From Bacteroidota bacterium (GTDB taxonomy: Bacteria > Bacteroidota > Bacteroidia > Chitinophagales > LD1), in assembly GCA_016715625.1 (NCBI GenBank), contig JADJZU010000017.1:1-64000 (forward strand): 64,000 nt of DNA. The letters run 5' to 3'. The position numbers and the translations under genes were made by a program. The notes under the pieces are model-generated. The model was not told the DNA's origin, searched no databases, and was given only the letters and a program-made list of their open reading frames with translations. This document shows, piece by piece, positions 16,761-26,183 of the stretch. The number at the start of each line of letters is the position of its first letter. Within the stretch, counting starts at the first letter, position 1.

Positions 16761-17665
16761 TTAAGGACTGATGGTTTGTCTGGCTCTTAACGTCTTCGCC
16801 CGCATATCCCTCCCATCGGGAAACCAGCCGGGCGGCATCAGCAATAACAGCAACTTGTTTTTAAAACTGCCGGTTTCCTTTACATCCTTCCACAAATCTC
16901 TCCAAGCATGAAACTGCACTTCCAATAAATTATCCGGGTTAATGGGTGTCAAAATTCCGTACTCAGGCTTTTCTTTGTACTCGGTGTAAGTGCCGAACAT
17001 CCTATCCCACACGGATAGCACTTCAGAATAGTTCATGTCTAAATACTGATAGTTTCTACCATGATGCACGCGATGAACATCGGGAGTAATAAAAATTTTA
17101 TTTAGCCACGGATGGTACCCCACAAAAGATTCGTGTACATGTTTCCAGTATACCCACACACGTGATATAGTGCGCACCGCAATAAACATCAACGGATGAA
17201 AACCAAGCACACATACCCAAACAAAATACCATGGCGTCATTACGAACTCAAACATATTGCCACGCACTGCTGAAGACAGGCGCATTTCCTGGGTGGTATG
17301 GTGCACGCTGTGAAAACACCATAACAACCGCACTTCATGTTGAAAGCGATGACTCCAGTAAAAAATAAAATCGAAGAGTAAAAAACACAGCACCCACACA
17401 TACCACTTAAACCCCAGTTCGAAAATGCGGTGCTCATAAACCAATAAGACAGCGCGGTAAAAAGAGAAAATCAGCAATAGCCTCTAAACCAAAAACAAGG
17501 CCTCCGGAAATTAAACTGACGGCACCTCCTTTGTGACTGATATTTACTTTACGATACATCAGAACAAATGCCTCTAACAACACAATGCTTACCGTAAATA
17601 CAAAATGCCGGGGCTATAACTTTTACCAATGCATCTATTTGCGCTACCTGGTCGGCTATGTTCAT
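16761..17665 (-). pseudogene. Sterol desaturase / fatty acid hydroxylase family, frameshifted near the 5' end
   Basis: The intact part (16761-17477, 238 residues) has the di-iron histidine clusters HRFQHE, HSVHHT and HRVHHGRN with several membrane helices. Reading upstream to the ATG at 17665 (MNIADQVAQIDALVK) recovers the missing N-terminal helix region. This needs two shifts: one extra T in a TTTT run near 17607, and one more near 17460-17480. The family hydroxylates or desaturates lipids in the membrane. The full protein would be about 300 residues. It may be functional if the shifts are sequencing errors. Confidence 0.78.
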
Positions 17666-17894
17666 GTTTTAAATATAAAATTTTGGCGGTGGCGTAATTA
17701 TGTAGCATATGAAAACCTTCTTTGTGTAGAAATTTGTTTCTCGCTCAAGTATCGGGAAGGGAACTGCCATACACCCACTAAAAAAAACCTGACAAAAATC
17801 AAGGTGCTGGCAGCCTGTAAACATTAATTTTTAAAAAAACTTTGCGATTGTTGTTGTTACAACTATTATTGCAACAAATAAAATAAAAACAAAC

Positions 17895-18521
17895 ATGAAA
17901 AAATTCTTATTTCTAATGATGGTAGGCAGCGCAGCGATGCTTACTTCATGCAACAACAAACCCGCTGCTGAAGAATCAGGAGCAGCAACGGTAGACAGTA
18001 CAGCTGCAGAAAGCACCTATGTCTTAAATGCCGACAGCACTAGCTTTGTGCAGTGGAAGGAATTATGCTGGGTGTGAAAGAACATTTTGGAAAATTTCCT
18101 TCAAAGAAGGCAGCCTAACTACGAAAGGCGGACAGCTGGCCGGTGGTAATTTTGTAATAGATATGCCACTATTGTTCCTTTGGATGCCGCCTATGATGAA
18201 AAGAAAGGTGCCTCTAAAGAAAAGCTTGCTTGGTCACCTCTCTTCTCCTGATTTCTTTGACATTGCCAACAACCCTACGGCTTCCTTTGTGATTAGCAGC
18301 GTGGAGGGCAACACCGCCAAAGGCACATTGACTATCCGCGGAAAGGCCAACGAAGAAACATTGACCAACGTTACTTTGACTGAAGCCGATGGGCACTGAA
18401 AGCAACAGGTAGTTTAAAGTTTGACCGCAAAAAATACGATGTGGCTTTTGACATGCCGGTGAAAGACATGGTTATCTCCAACGACATTGAACTGAATGTG
18501 GAATTGACCGCTAAAAAATAA
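17895..18521 (+). pseudogene. YceI-family lipoprotein, interrupted by several one-base losses
   Basis: The signal peptide MKKFLFLMMVGSAAMLTSC is a lipoprotein signal. The mature part follows the YceI lipocalin pattern: SFVQWKG, then LSSPDFFDIANNPTASFVI, then GTLTIRGK and a C-terminal IELNVELTAKK. The frame is lost near 18059 (GG where GGG is needed), 18095 (A or T run), 18165 (a G missing), 18230 and 18392 (GGG where GGGG is needed). Joined, the product is about 205 residues. YceI proteins bind polyprenoids in the periplasm. Short homopolymers at almost every break point to consensus error. Confidence 0.82.
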
Positions 18522-18542
18522 ATGGTTTTTTAAATGTGAAGT

Positions 18543-18570
18543 AAAGGCTCTCCGAAAGGGGGGCCTTTTT
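18543..18570 (+). terminator. Terminator-like hairpin after the YceI gene
   Basis: AAAGGC and a later GCCTTT enclose TCTCC/GGGGG around a GAAA loop, followed by six T. The stem is imperfect and the G run may be miscounted. It also abuts the 3' end of rpiB. Confidence 0.5.
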
Positions 18571-18998
18571 TATGGGCAGCTAATCTTATTCACCCTGTTC
18601 TGGTGCCTACCTCCCTCAAATGCTGTATCAATAAATGCTGTTACACATTCCTTGGCTACTGCTAAGGAAATGAAGCGGGCCGGCAAGCAAAGAATATTAG
18701 CGTTGTTGTGCTGGCGGGTAAGTTTGGCTAATTCCGGTGCCCAGGCAATGCCTGCACGAATGCCCTGGTGTTTATTGGCCGTCATGGCTACACCATTAGC
18801 GCTTCAGCAAATTAATATACCGTAATCAAACTCCGCATTTTCGACACCCGCAGCCACCGGATGCACAAAGTCAGGATAGTCTACGCTTTCTGCAGTGTAG
18901 GGTCCGAAATCTTTGGTCTCTATTCCTTTTTCAGATAAAAAAGTAAGGAGTTCTTTGTATTCGTAGCCGGCATGGTCGCCTCCGAGTGCTATGCGCAT
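18570..18998 (-). pseudogene. rpiB: Ribose-5-phosphate isomerase B (RpiB/LacAB), in-frame TGA
   Basis: 142 codons with one in-frame TGA at 18804-18806. The first half has MRIALGGDHAGYEYK and ends YGILIC, where Cys64 is the catalytic cysteine. The second half continues SANGVAMTANKHQGIRAG and is in the same frame. The residue replaced by TGA is normally Gly (CGS/CGT), one base away as GGA. RpiB converts ribose 5-phosphate to ribulose 5-phosphate. A nonsense change or a base-call error explains this better than selenocysteine. Three upstream neighbours are broken too. Confidence 0.83.
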
Positions 18999-19060
18999 AT
19001 TGTTCTTGTTTTGTTGCTTACAAATGTAATCGTCCTATGGTATTGCAAACTGCAATAAAA

Positions 19061-19081
19061 AAGCCCCGAAGAACGGGGCTT
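19061..19081 (-). terminator. Intrinsic terminator after the PorE-like OmpA gene
   Basis: An 8-bp stem AAGCCCCG / CGGGGCTT with an AAGAA loop. On the minus strand it is followed by a run of six T. It lies directly after the stop codon at 19087. Confidence 0.8.
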
Positions 19082-19086
19082 AATAT

Positions 19087-21762
19087 TTACTTATTCGTTT
19101 TGGATTTGGGGGCAGGCTTGGTATTTTTAGCTTTTGCCTCCGCTTCTTCCGCTGCGGTTATCTCATCGGCACTCAACTCGGTTACCACCTTAAACTCTGT
19201 TCTGCGGTTCTTATCGCGACCGGCAGGATTATCGACTCCGGCAGGGTCTTCGTTTAATGCCCGAGGCATGGACTCGCCATACGCCTTGCTGATCAAGCGG
19301 AACTTTCTGATTTTTTTGCTTAGCAAATATTTCAACACCGCATCGCTTCTGCGCTGCGACAGCGCCAGGTTGTATTCCTCGGTGCCCTTGCCATCGGTGT
19401 GAGAACCCACCTCCAACACATACTGCGGATTGTCGGTCATAAACTGTGTCACCTTGTTTAAAGTATCCGGTGCACCAGCCGACAACATATCTTTGTTGAA
19501 CTCCCAATACACCTCACCAATGGTTTCGCCCACATGGCTCAAAGCCTGCGGGATTGATTTCATGGTGAAGTCTAACGTTACAGTATCGCTGCTGCGCTTG
19601 CCTACGGTAGACACTGACAATAACATATCCTCAAATCCTTTTTTGCGGGCTATGATTTTATATGCCTTTTCTTTTTCCAGATCGAAGAAATAGCTGCCAT
19701 CTGCGACATACAGTGTTTTTATTTCTTTACCCTCTCGCTCATCATACAATTGCACCAAACCATTCTCTATCGTTTTGTAATTGTTATCCGCATTTTGCAA
19801 AAGACCCTTTACTGCAAAGTTGAGTTTTGTTTTAGTCACGCTATAAATATCATCGCAGCAAGTGGCGCTTTTTTGACCAAAACCTCCCGGACGATTGCTC
19901 ACCACAAAGCCTTCGCCCTGTTTTTCGTCCCAGGAGAAATACATATCATCTACGCTGGAGTTAATGGGTAGGCCCATGTGTGTGGGTTCGCTCCACTCTC
20001 CATTGCTCAGATTTGATTTAAAGATATCGTAGCCGCCAATATTGATGTGGCCATTCGATGCAAAATAAAGGGTGTTGGTTTTAAAGTCGAAGGAAGGAGT
20101 GGCTTCATCGCCCCTGGTGTTAATGATGGTCAACGGCCGCGCGGCTTCCGTGGAGCCATTGGCATTTATTTTTGCTGCGTAAATATCCATACCTCTCACC
20201 GGATTTCTATCGGCTGAAAAATAAAGCACCAGATCGCCCGCTTCGTTTTTTCCGACAGCCGGTTGTGTAGTATGCGTGCCTTCTTTATTCACAGTGCCAT
20301 CAAGTTTTTCGCCACTGCTCCAAGTGCCATTTGCCCAATTCGACTTATAAATATTGCACAACATTCTGCCGGTTTCATCCTGAGCGCATTGTGTGTAATA
20401 CATCGTTTTTCCATCTGGTGTAAGGGCCGGATTGCCGGTGTGATAATTCACTGCATTCACATCACTGGCGATAGCAGTGCCCTGCCCCCAATCGCTCCCG
20501 GTTCTATTAGATTGATAAATTCTGGAGAACACGGCATACTTCTCTCTCTTTCCATCGAGCATTACACTATCGCTGATCCATGAACCATAATACAACTGAT
20601 TATCACTGGCCAGTATAGGTGCGTAATCGGTAAACGGTTGATTGATTTTTTCGCTGAGATGCTCCACTTTAAAGGCGGGCATATCTGTATTGGCTTGCAG
20701 CTGCAGGCCCAGATCGCAGCCCTGTGCCTCGCGGCTGGCATTTTTGCGCCATTCGCTCCACTTGTCATCACCGGATACTACACGATTAAATTTTTCAAAC
20801 ACCGTTTTTGCCTCTGCATATCGCCCAAGGTATTTTTCGGTCAATGCATATTGATACAAGGCCAGCGGATTTTTGTGCTTCACAGAATCCAAATCCGAAA
20901 GGGTTTTGTAAAAAGTATTTGCTGCTGCATAGTTGTGAAGCAGAAAATGACCATCGGCTAGCTTTTGATTCAGGAATGTTTTCTTCGGCTTTTTGGCGAG
21001 TGCTTCTGCGTAGTAGTCGAGACTGTTGTAAATGCTGCCTTTAGCGGTCAGTTTATCCCCTAGCTTTTTATTCTTTCTCCAGCCAATGCTTTGCGGGCTT
21101 GGCAGTTCTTTCAAAGTAGTGCTGCCAGATTTTACCGCAGGTGTTGTTGTGGGAGCTTGTGTTTCTTGCTTTACCGGCTCGCTCTGCTTGGGCTCTGTTT
21201 TAGCGGGCTGCGGTTGTTCTTTTTCTTTTGCAATTTCCTCTTTGGGTGGTGCCACCGGCTCTGATTTTGCTGCCGGTGCTTTTTCCTGCTTTACCGGTTC
21301 GGTTTTAGCAGGCTCGGTTTTTTCCACTTTGGCGGGTTGTGTTTTCTCCGGTGTCGGCTCAGCTTTGGGGGCTGTTGGCTTCTCTTCCTTTGCGGTTTGC
21401 GCTGGTGCAGGTACTGCCGGTTCGGTCTTGGCGGGTTGTATGGGAGCCGGTTGTGCTTTTTCTTTTACGGTTTCTTTTTGTGGTTCTGCTGCGGGCGCTG
21501 CTGCTTTTTCTTCCTTTACAGGCTCCTGTTTAGCAGGGGCCTGTTTTTCTGTTTTAGCGGGTTCTTCCTTCTCCGCAGCGCTGGTAGCCTGTGGGGCTTT
21601 TGCCGGCTTCGCTTTTTTTGATTTTGCTTTTCCTTTGTCGGTTGCACTCGGAGAATTCAAGAGTTCGTTCAGCTCCTCTTTAGACTGCGCCTGCAGCGTG
21701 TGATTAGTAAGCAACAAAGCCATACACATCCATGCGGTCGCCAATAAAAATTTGTATCTCAT
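19087..21762 (-). CDS. PorE-like OmpA family protein with long Pro/Lys/Glu/Ala-rich region
   Basis: 891 residues. A signal peptide (MRYKFLLATAWMCMALLLTN) comes first. Residues about 40-220 are low complexity, built from P, A, K, E, T, Q with recurring AKTEP and PVKEEK-like units. TPR-like helices follow (about 230-350), then a PD40 beta-propeller (about 365-640: FTDYAPILASDNQLYYGSW, GTHTTQPAVG). A carboxypeptidase-regulatory-like domain (about 650-740) and a C-terminal OmpA peptidoglycan-binding domain (NPQYVLEVGSHTDGKG, RRTEFKVV) complete it. The TPR/propeller/CRD/OmpA order is that of PorE, which ties the T9SS to peptidoglycan. The extension is unusual. A paralogue lies at 55832-57721. Confidence 0.85.
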   Translation of the reverse strand: MRYKFLLATAWMCMALLLTNHTLQAQSKEELNELLNSPSATDKGKAKSKKAKPAKAPQATSAAEKEEPAKTEKQAPAKQEPVKEEKAAAPAAEPQKETVKEKAQPAPIQPAKTEPAVPAPAQTAKEEKPTAPKAEPTPEKTQPAKVEKTEPAKTEPVKQEKAPAAKSEPVAPPKEEIAKEKEQPQPAKTEPKQSEPVKQETQAPTTTPAVKSGSTTLKELPSPQSIGWRKNKKLGDKLTAKGSIYNSLDYYAEALAKKPKKTFLNQKLADGHFLLHNYAAANTFYKTLSDLDSVKHKNPLALYQYALTEKYLGRYAEAKTVFEKFNRVVSGDDKWSEWRKNASREAQGCDLGLQLQANTDMPAFKVEHLSEKINQPFTDYAPILASDNQLYYGSWISDSVMLDGKREKYAVFSRIYQSNRTGSDWGQGTAIASDVNAVNYHTGNPALTPDGKTMYYTQCAQDETGRMLCNIYKSNWANGTWSSGEKLDGTVNKEGTHTTQPAVGKNEAGDLVLYFSADRNPVRGMDIYAAKINANGSTEAARPLTIINTRGDEATPSFDFKTNTLYFASNGHINIGGYDIFKSNLSNGEWSEPTHMGLPINSSVDDMYFSWDEKQGEGFVVSNRPGGFGQKSATCCDDIYSVTKTKLNFAVKGLLQNADNNYKTIENGLVQLYDEREGKEIKTLYVADGSYFFDLEKEKAYKIIARKKGFEDMLLSVSTVGKRSSDTVTLDFTMKSIPQALSHVGETIGEVYWEFNKDMLSAGAPDTLNKVTQFMTDNPQYVLEVGSHTDGKGTEEYNLALSQRRSDAVLKYLLSKKIRKFRLISKAYGESMPRALNEDPAGVDNPAGRDKNRRTEFKVVTELSADEITAAEEAEAKAKNTKPAPKSKTNK

Positions 21763-21913
21763 ATCGGGATATTGGGTTTAAACCGCAATTTGTATGCGGC
21801 ATACGGCCCGAAAATAAATATTTGAAGTAGGCACTACATCTCCATTTTAGACAGTGCTGTTAAAAGTGAAGCAAAAAAGAGCCAATAGACTACAAGCTGG
21901 CAATGCGCTGTAT

Positions 21914-22279
21914 TCATTGGATGGTGAGAACAACCGAACGGGGCGGTGCGAAATCGCAGTCACTTAACTTTATGTTATCGAAGTAAATTTTGTCTTTGGG
22001 CTCCAGCTTTACGCTGAGTTTTTTAAACGATTCGGCATTCGTTGCTGTATATGATTCTCCCTTTATAAGAAAGGTAGCCTTATAGGTTTGAAGCTTACAT
22101 GTTTTTCCGGTGGAGGTTTGTTTCACTGCAAACGCCTCAGGAATCAGCGCCCACGACCCGGAATTATCTTTACTGTATTCCAACTTGCCGTTCATGAACA
22201 CATAGCCCGAATCAATTTTCACTTGCGAGAAAATAACAGCGGGTGAAAATAAAAGCAGTAAGAATGCAAGGTGGTTCAT
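21914..22279 (-). CDS. Secreted protein of unknown function
   Basis: 121 residues with a signal peptide (MNHLAFLLLLFSPAVIFSQ) and a predicted beta-rich mature part (KIDSGYVFMNGKLEYSKD; KLQTYKATFLIKGES). It is 22 bp from the aspS start on the same strand, so it may be read with aspS. I recognise no family, and no catalytic motif is visible. Confidence 0.65.
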   Translation of the reverse strand: MNHLAFLLLLFSPAVIFSQVKIDSGYVFMNGKLEYSKDNSGSWALIPEAFAVKQTSTGKTCKLQTYKATFLIKGESYTATNAESFKKLSVKLEPKDKIYFDNIKLSDCDFAPPRSVVLTIQ

Positions 22280-22301
22280 GAACTTTGTTTTTAATAAAAC
22301 G

Positions 22302-24059
22302 CTAACCCACCACCTTTATTCCCAATTCTTTCAACTGCTTTTCGTCCACGGCAGTGGGCGCGTCCATCATCAGGTCGCGGCCGCCCGATGTTTTGGGGTA
22401 AGCAATTACATCGCGGATGGTATCGCCACCACTCATCAACATAACCAGGCGGTCCATGCCAAAGGCGCAACCTCCGTGTGGTGGTGCGCCATACTTAAAG
22501 GCATTCAGCATAAAGCCAAATTTCTTTTCGCGATCTTCGGGCGTTAGGCCAAGGTTATTAAACACGCGCTCCTGAATATCTTTTTGGTGAATGCGTATGG
22601 AGCCCGAAAGAATTTCGTTTCCGTTCATCACCATATCGTAGGTCTGTGCGCGTACGCGGGTCGGGTCTGTGTCAAAATATTGCAGGTCTTCGGGATGTGG
22701 CGAGCAAAACGGATGGTGCGCAAAAGTGATTTCGCCACTTTCTTCACCTTTTTCAAACAAAGGAAAATCTACAATCCACAATACGCTCCAGGATTTTTCA
22801 TCTATCCAGTTGTTTCTCTTGGCCAGGTCCAGTCGCAAATCTCCGAGCGACTTGCGCACTTTTGAAATCTTATCGGCTGCAATCAAGAGCAGGTCACCTT
22901 TCTGTGCATCGAATGCCTTTCCTATTTCGCGCAGTTGTTCCTCTGTAAAAAACTTATCGATAGAAGATTTCACGCTTCCGTCTTCATTAAATTTAATGTT
23001 GACCAATCCGCCCAAACCGCGGTGGCTAGCTTTTACAAACTCGGTCAACTCATCCAATTGCTTACGTGTGTAAGCAGCACAGCCTTTGGCATTGAGCCCC
23101 GCCACCAGTCCTCCGTTTTCTATCTGTGTATTAAACACACCAAATTCCGATTTTGGCAACAAGGCATTCAACTCCACAATTTTGCAATCAAATCGCAGGT
23201 CGGGCTTATCGCTGCCATATAAGCGAATGGCATCGTCATATTTCAGTCGCTGCAAAGCAGGCAGGTCGTGGTTCAATACCTTCTTGAATACATACTGAAT
23301 CAATCCACCAAAGGTGTCGAAAATATCGTCCTGATGCACAAAGCTCATTTCACAATCTACCTGTGTAAACTCCGGCTGGCGGTCGCCTCTGAAATCTTCA
23401 TCGCGGAAGCAACGCACAATTTGATAGTAGCGGTCCATGCCGGCCACCATCAAGAGCTGTTTTAAAATTTGTGGCGATTGCGGCAAAGCATAAAACGCTC
23501 CGTTTACCAGGCGCGAAGGCACCAGAAAGTCGCGTGCGCCTTCAGGTGTGCTTTTAATAAGGTTAGGCGTTTCTATTTCGATAAAATCTTTGTTATCGAG
23601 ATATTCGCGTACCGCTTTGTTGATTTGTGCACGCATAATTAAGGTGTCGCGCAGCTTAGGTCTGCGAATATCTAGGTAGCGGTATTTTAAGCGAAGCTCT
23701 TCGCTGCCGTCTGTTTCATTTTCGATAATGAATGGAGGTGTTTCGCTTTCGCTAAGTACGGTAAACTCAGACACCAGAATTTCAATTTCACCGGTAGGTA
23801 TATTTAAATTTTTGCTGCTGCGCTCGGCCACCTTGCCTTTTGCTTGTATCACAAACTCGCGGCCCAGCTTGTTGGCGCGCTCGCACAAGGCCGCATCGCT
23901 TTCCATGTTAAACACCAATTGGGTAATACCATAGCGGTCGCGCAAATCTACAAAGGTCATTCCGCCCAGCGCACGTGCTTTTTGCACCCAACCGCTCAGG
24001 GTTACTTCGGTGCCATTGTTGGTCAGGTTCAGTTCTCCGCAGGTATGACTTCTATACAT
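22302..24059 (-). CDS. aspS: Aspartyl-tRNA synthetase
   Basis: 585 residues, the normal bacterial length. N-terminal OB-fold anticodon-binding domain (GWVQKARALGGMTFVDLRD). The class II catalytic core includes motif 2 (FRDEDFRGDRQPEFTQVD) near residue 217. A bacterial-type GAD insertion domain lies around residues 300-415. Motif 3 (GGCAFGMDRLVMLMSG) is near residue 535. It charges tRNA-Asp in the cytosol. The frame is intact, unlike several neighbours upstream. Confidence 0.97.
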   Translation of the reverse strand: MYRSHTCGELNLTNNGTEVTLSGWVQKARALGGMTFVDLRDRYGITQLVFNMESDAALCERANKLGREFVIQAKGKVAERSSKNLNIPTGEIEILVSEFTVLSESETPPFIIENETDGSEELRLKYRYLDIRRPKLRDTLIMRAQINKAVREYLDNKDFIEIETPNLIKSTPEGARDFLVPSRLVNGAFYALPQSPQILKQLLMVAGMDRYYQIVRCFRDEDFRGDRQPEFTQVDCEMSFVHQDDIFDTFGGLIQYVFKKVLNHDLPALQRLKYDDAIRLYGSDKPDLRFDCKIVELNALLPKSEFGVFNTQIENGGLVAGLNAKGCAAYTRKQLDELTEFVKASHRGLGGLVNIKFNEDGSVKSSIDKFFTEEQLREIGKAFDAQKGDLLLIAADKISKVRKSLGDLRLDLAKRNNWIDEKSWSVLWIVDFPLFEKGEESGEITFAHHPFCSPHPEDLQYFDTDPTRVRAQTYDMVMNGNEILSGSIRIHQKDIQERVFNNLGLTPEDREKKFGFMLNAFKYGAPPHGGCAFGMDRLVMLMSGGDTIRDVIAYPKTSGGRDLMMDAPTAVDEKQLKELGIKVVG

Positions 24060-24216
24060 AATTCAATTTTTTTGAGGCCGTGAAAATAGAAGAATAGCCG
24101 CGTGGTGCAATTGTGTGATTGTCTTCTCTGCTTCAACCACCCAGAAAGAACGGTGTGGTAGCCAGACTAACCGTTGACCGGTTTAAAAGTGTTCTGAGCA
24201 ACGATATCTATGTATA

Positions 24217-26049
24217 TCACTTATTCTCGAGTCGCTTGGTTAACTCATCGAGCGAGAGGGTAATAAATGTGTGGCGGCTGTTAGGTGCTGTGTAAGGATT
24301 TTCGCAGGCAAAGAGTTCGTCTATCAGCGTTTTCATTTCCTCCACGCTCAATTGCTTGCCGGCTTTTATAGCAGAGGAGGTGGCCAGCGATTTAGCCAGA
24401 TTTTCGCGCTTGCCCAAGCGATTAACGGCCGCATTCATTTTGAATTGTTCAATCAGTTCCTCCACCATCTTTTTTTCGTTGCCCTGCAAAATATCGCTCG
24501 GGAAACCATGAATCACAAAACTGTTTTTGCCAAATTCCTGAATATCGAAACCCAGATTATTGATATCCGGCAATATTTCTTTTAAAATCTGCGCATCGGC
24601 CACATTCAAATCCAGATTTTGCGGAAACAGCTGTCGCTGCGAGTCGTGCTTTTTGCTAGATAGCATTTTGAGATAGCGCTCATACATTACCCGTTCATGA
24701 GCGGCCTGTTGGTCAATCAGGATAAACCCGCTTTTGATTTGCGAGACAATGTATTTGCGGTGCAGTTGATGGGGCGGCACCGCTTCGCGTGTTTCGGTAT
24801 CAGTGGCTATTGTGTTGTCCGAAAATCCTTTTTGTATAGGCGTATTTACTTTCCCCACTACATCAAAAGCCGACTGCCAGTTTTTTTGGTTGTTTTCTTC
24901 GCGTTTGGTCAGCGGCTCAAAACCCGTAGGCGGGGCAAATTTTTTAGCCTCTTTATGCTGCACAGCATGTTGTGTTATTTCGAGCCAGGTGCGCGGCTGT
25001 TGACTGAACGTATCGTTGCTGTTCAGATGGTGTTCCTGATTAAAATCAAGAGTTGGTGACACACTGTAAGCGCCCATCGCATGTTTCACTCCCAGATTTA
25101 CAAAAGTGTAAACCAGCTTCTCGTCTTCAAACTTGATTTCATACTTGGCCGGGTGCACATTGATATCAATCTTGGACGGGTCTATATCCAGAAACAATAC
25201 ATAAAACGGAAAATTTTCTTTCGGCATCATCTGGTCATAAGCCATGCTCACTGCATGGTTTAGGTAAGGCGATTTGATGTAGCGGTTGTTGACAAAAATG
25301 AATTGCTCGCCCCGGGTTTTTTTGCTGAATTCCGGCTTGCCGGCAAAGCCATACACATGCAGGGCATAGCTTTTTTCTTCCACGGGCACAATGCGCTGGT
25401 CGTAGTTATCGCCAAAGAGCGCACAAATGCGTTGCCGCAAATTGCCCGGTTTCAAGTGGTACATTTCATAATCGTTGCTAAACAACTGAAACCCTATTTT
25501 AGGATGTGCCAACGCCACACGGTGAAACTCTTCCAGAATATTTTTGAGCTCCACACTATCGCTCTTCAAAAAGTTTCTGCGGGCCGGCACATTAAAGAAT
25601 AAATTTTTGATGGCAATGCTGGTGCCCTCGGGTGTTTGGCAAGGCTCCTGTTTAAGCACTTTCATCCCTTCAATGTCGATGCTGGTGCCCAGCTGTTCGG
25701 TGTGTTGTTTTGTTTTCAATTCCACCTGAGCAATAGCAGCTATAGAGGCCAGCGCTTCGCCCCTGAAGCCCATGGTGCGTATGTTAAACAAATCATCGGC
25801 TGACTGAATTTTGGAAGTGGCGTGTTTTTCAAAACACATGCGGGCATCTGTTTCGCTCATGCCGCAGCCATTGTCTATTACCTGCACAAGACTTTTGCCG
25901 GCTTGCTTCACCAGCAGTTTTATGTGCGTGGCTCCGGAGTCCACCGCATTCTCCAGCAACTCTTTTACAGCCGATGCCGGCCGCTGAATAACTTCTCCTG
26001 CGGCTATCTGGTTGGCAATGTTGTCGGGTAAAAGACGAATGATGTCCAT
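24217..26049 (-). CDS. mutL: DNA mismatch repair protein MutL
   Basis: 610 residues. The N-terminal GHKL ATPase has LLENAVDSGA, VIDNGCGMSE and TMGFRGEAL. A central linker of low conservation runs about 330-420. The C-terminal dimerisation domain carries DQQAAHERVMYE, which corresponds to the endonuclease motif DQHA-X2-E-X4-E with His replaced by Gln, and later ACENPYTAPNSRHTF. MutL couples mismatch recognition by MutS to strand removal. Whether this version nicks DNA depends on the His-to-Gln change. The start ATG at 26049 is well placed. Confidence 0.96.
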   Translation of the reverse strand: MDIIRLLPDNIANQIAAGEVIQRPASAVKELLENAVDSGATHIKLLVKQAGKSLVQVIDNGCGMSETDARMCFEKHATSKIQSADDLFNIRTMGFRGEALASIAAIAQVELKTKQHTEQLGTSIDIEGMKVLKQEPCQTPEGTSIAIKNLFFNVPARRNFLKSDSVELKNILEEFHRVALAHPKIGFQLFSNDYEMYHLKPGNLRQRICALFGDNYDQRIVPVEEKSYALHVYGFAGKPEFSKKTRGEQFIFVNNRYIKSPYLNHAVSMAYDQMMPKENFPFYVLFLDIDPSKIDINVHPAKYEIKFEDEKLVYTFVNLGVKHAMGAYSVSPTLDFNQEHHLNSNDTFSQQPRTWLEITQHAVQHKEAKKFAPPTGFEPLTKREENNQKNWQSAFDVVGKVNTPIQKGFSDNTIATDTETREAVPPHQLHRKYIVSQIKSGFILIDQQAAHERVMYERYLKMLSSKKHDSQRQLFPQNLDLNVADAQILKEILPDINNLGFDIQEFGKNSFVIHGFPSDILQGNEKKMVEELIEQFKMNAAVNRLGKRENLAKSLATSSAIKAGKQLSVEEMKTLIDELFACENPYTAPNSRHTFITLSLDELTKRLENK

Positions 26050-26183
26050 GAGAGCGCGAACTTAATTATTGTGCCTTCACAATTCAACAAAAAGGAGCCT
26101 CTTTCTCAATCAACAACATTCCGTTTAAAACCCGTTTATAGAATGTTGGGTAATGCTGGCAGATGTTTTGTTATTCACGGCCT

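Noticed and set aside
17853..17863. Short palindrome GTTGTTACAAC upstream of the YceI gene
   Set aside because: Five-base arms in an AT-rich leader are expected by chance.
18770..18806. Selenocysteine insertion (SECIS) hairpin after the RpiB TGA
   Set aside because: A GGTGT/ACACC stem can be drawn, but it lies in conserved coding sequence, and the residue replaced is normally Gly, not Cys.
21032..21703. 223-codon Gly/Ala/Ser/Phe-rich frame on the plus strand
   Set aside because: It is the complement of the Pro/Lys/Glu-rich region of the OmpA protein; the repeats keep it free of stops.
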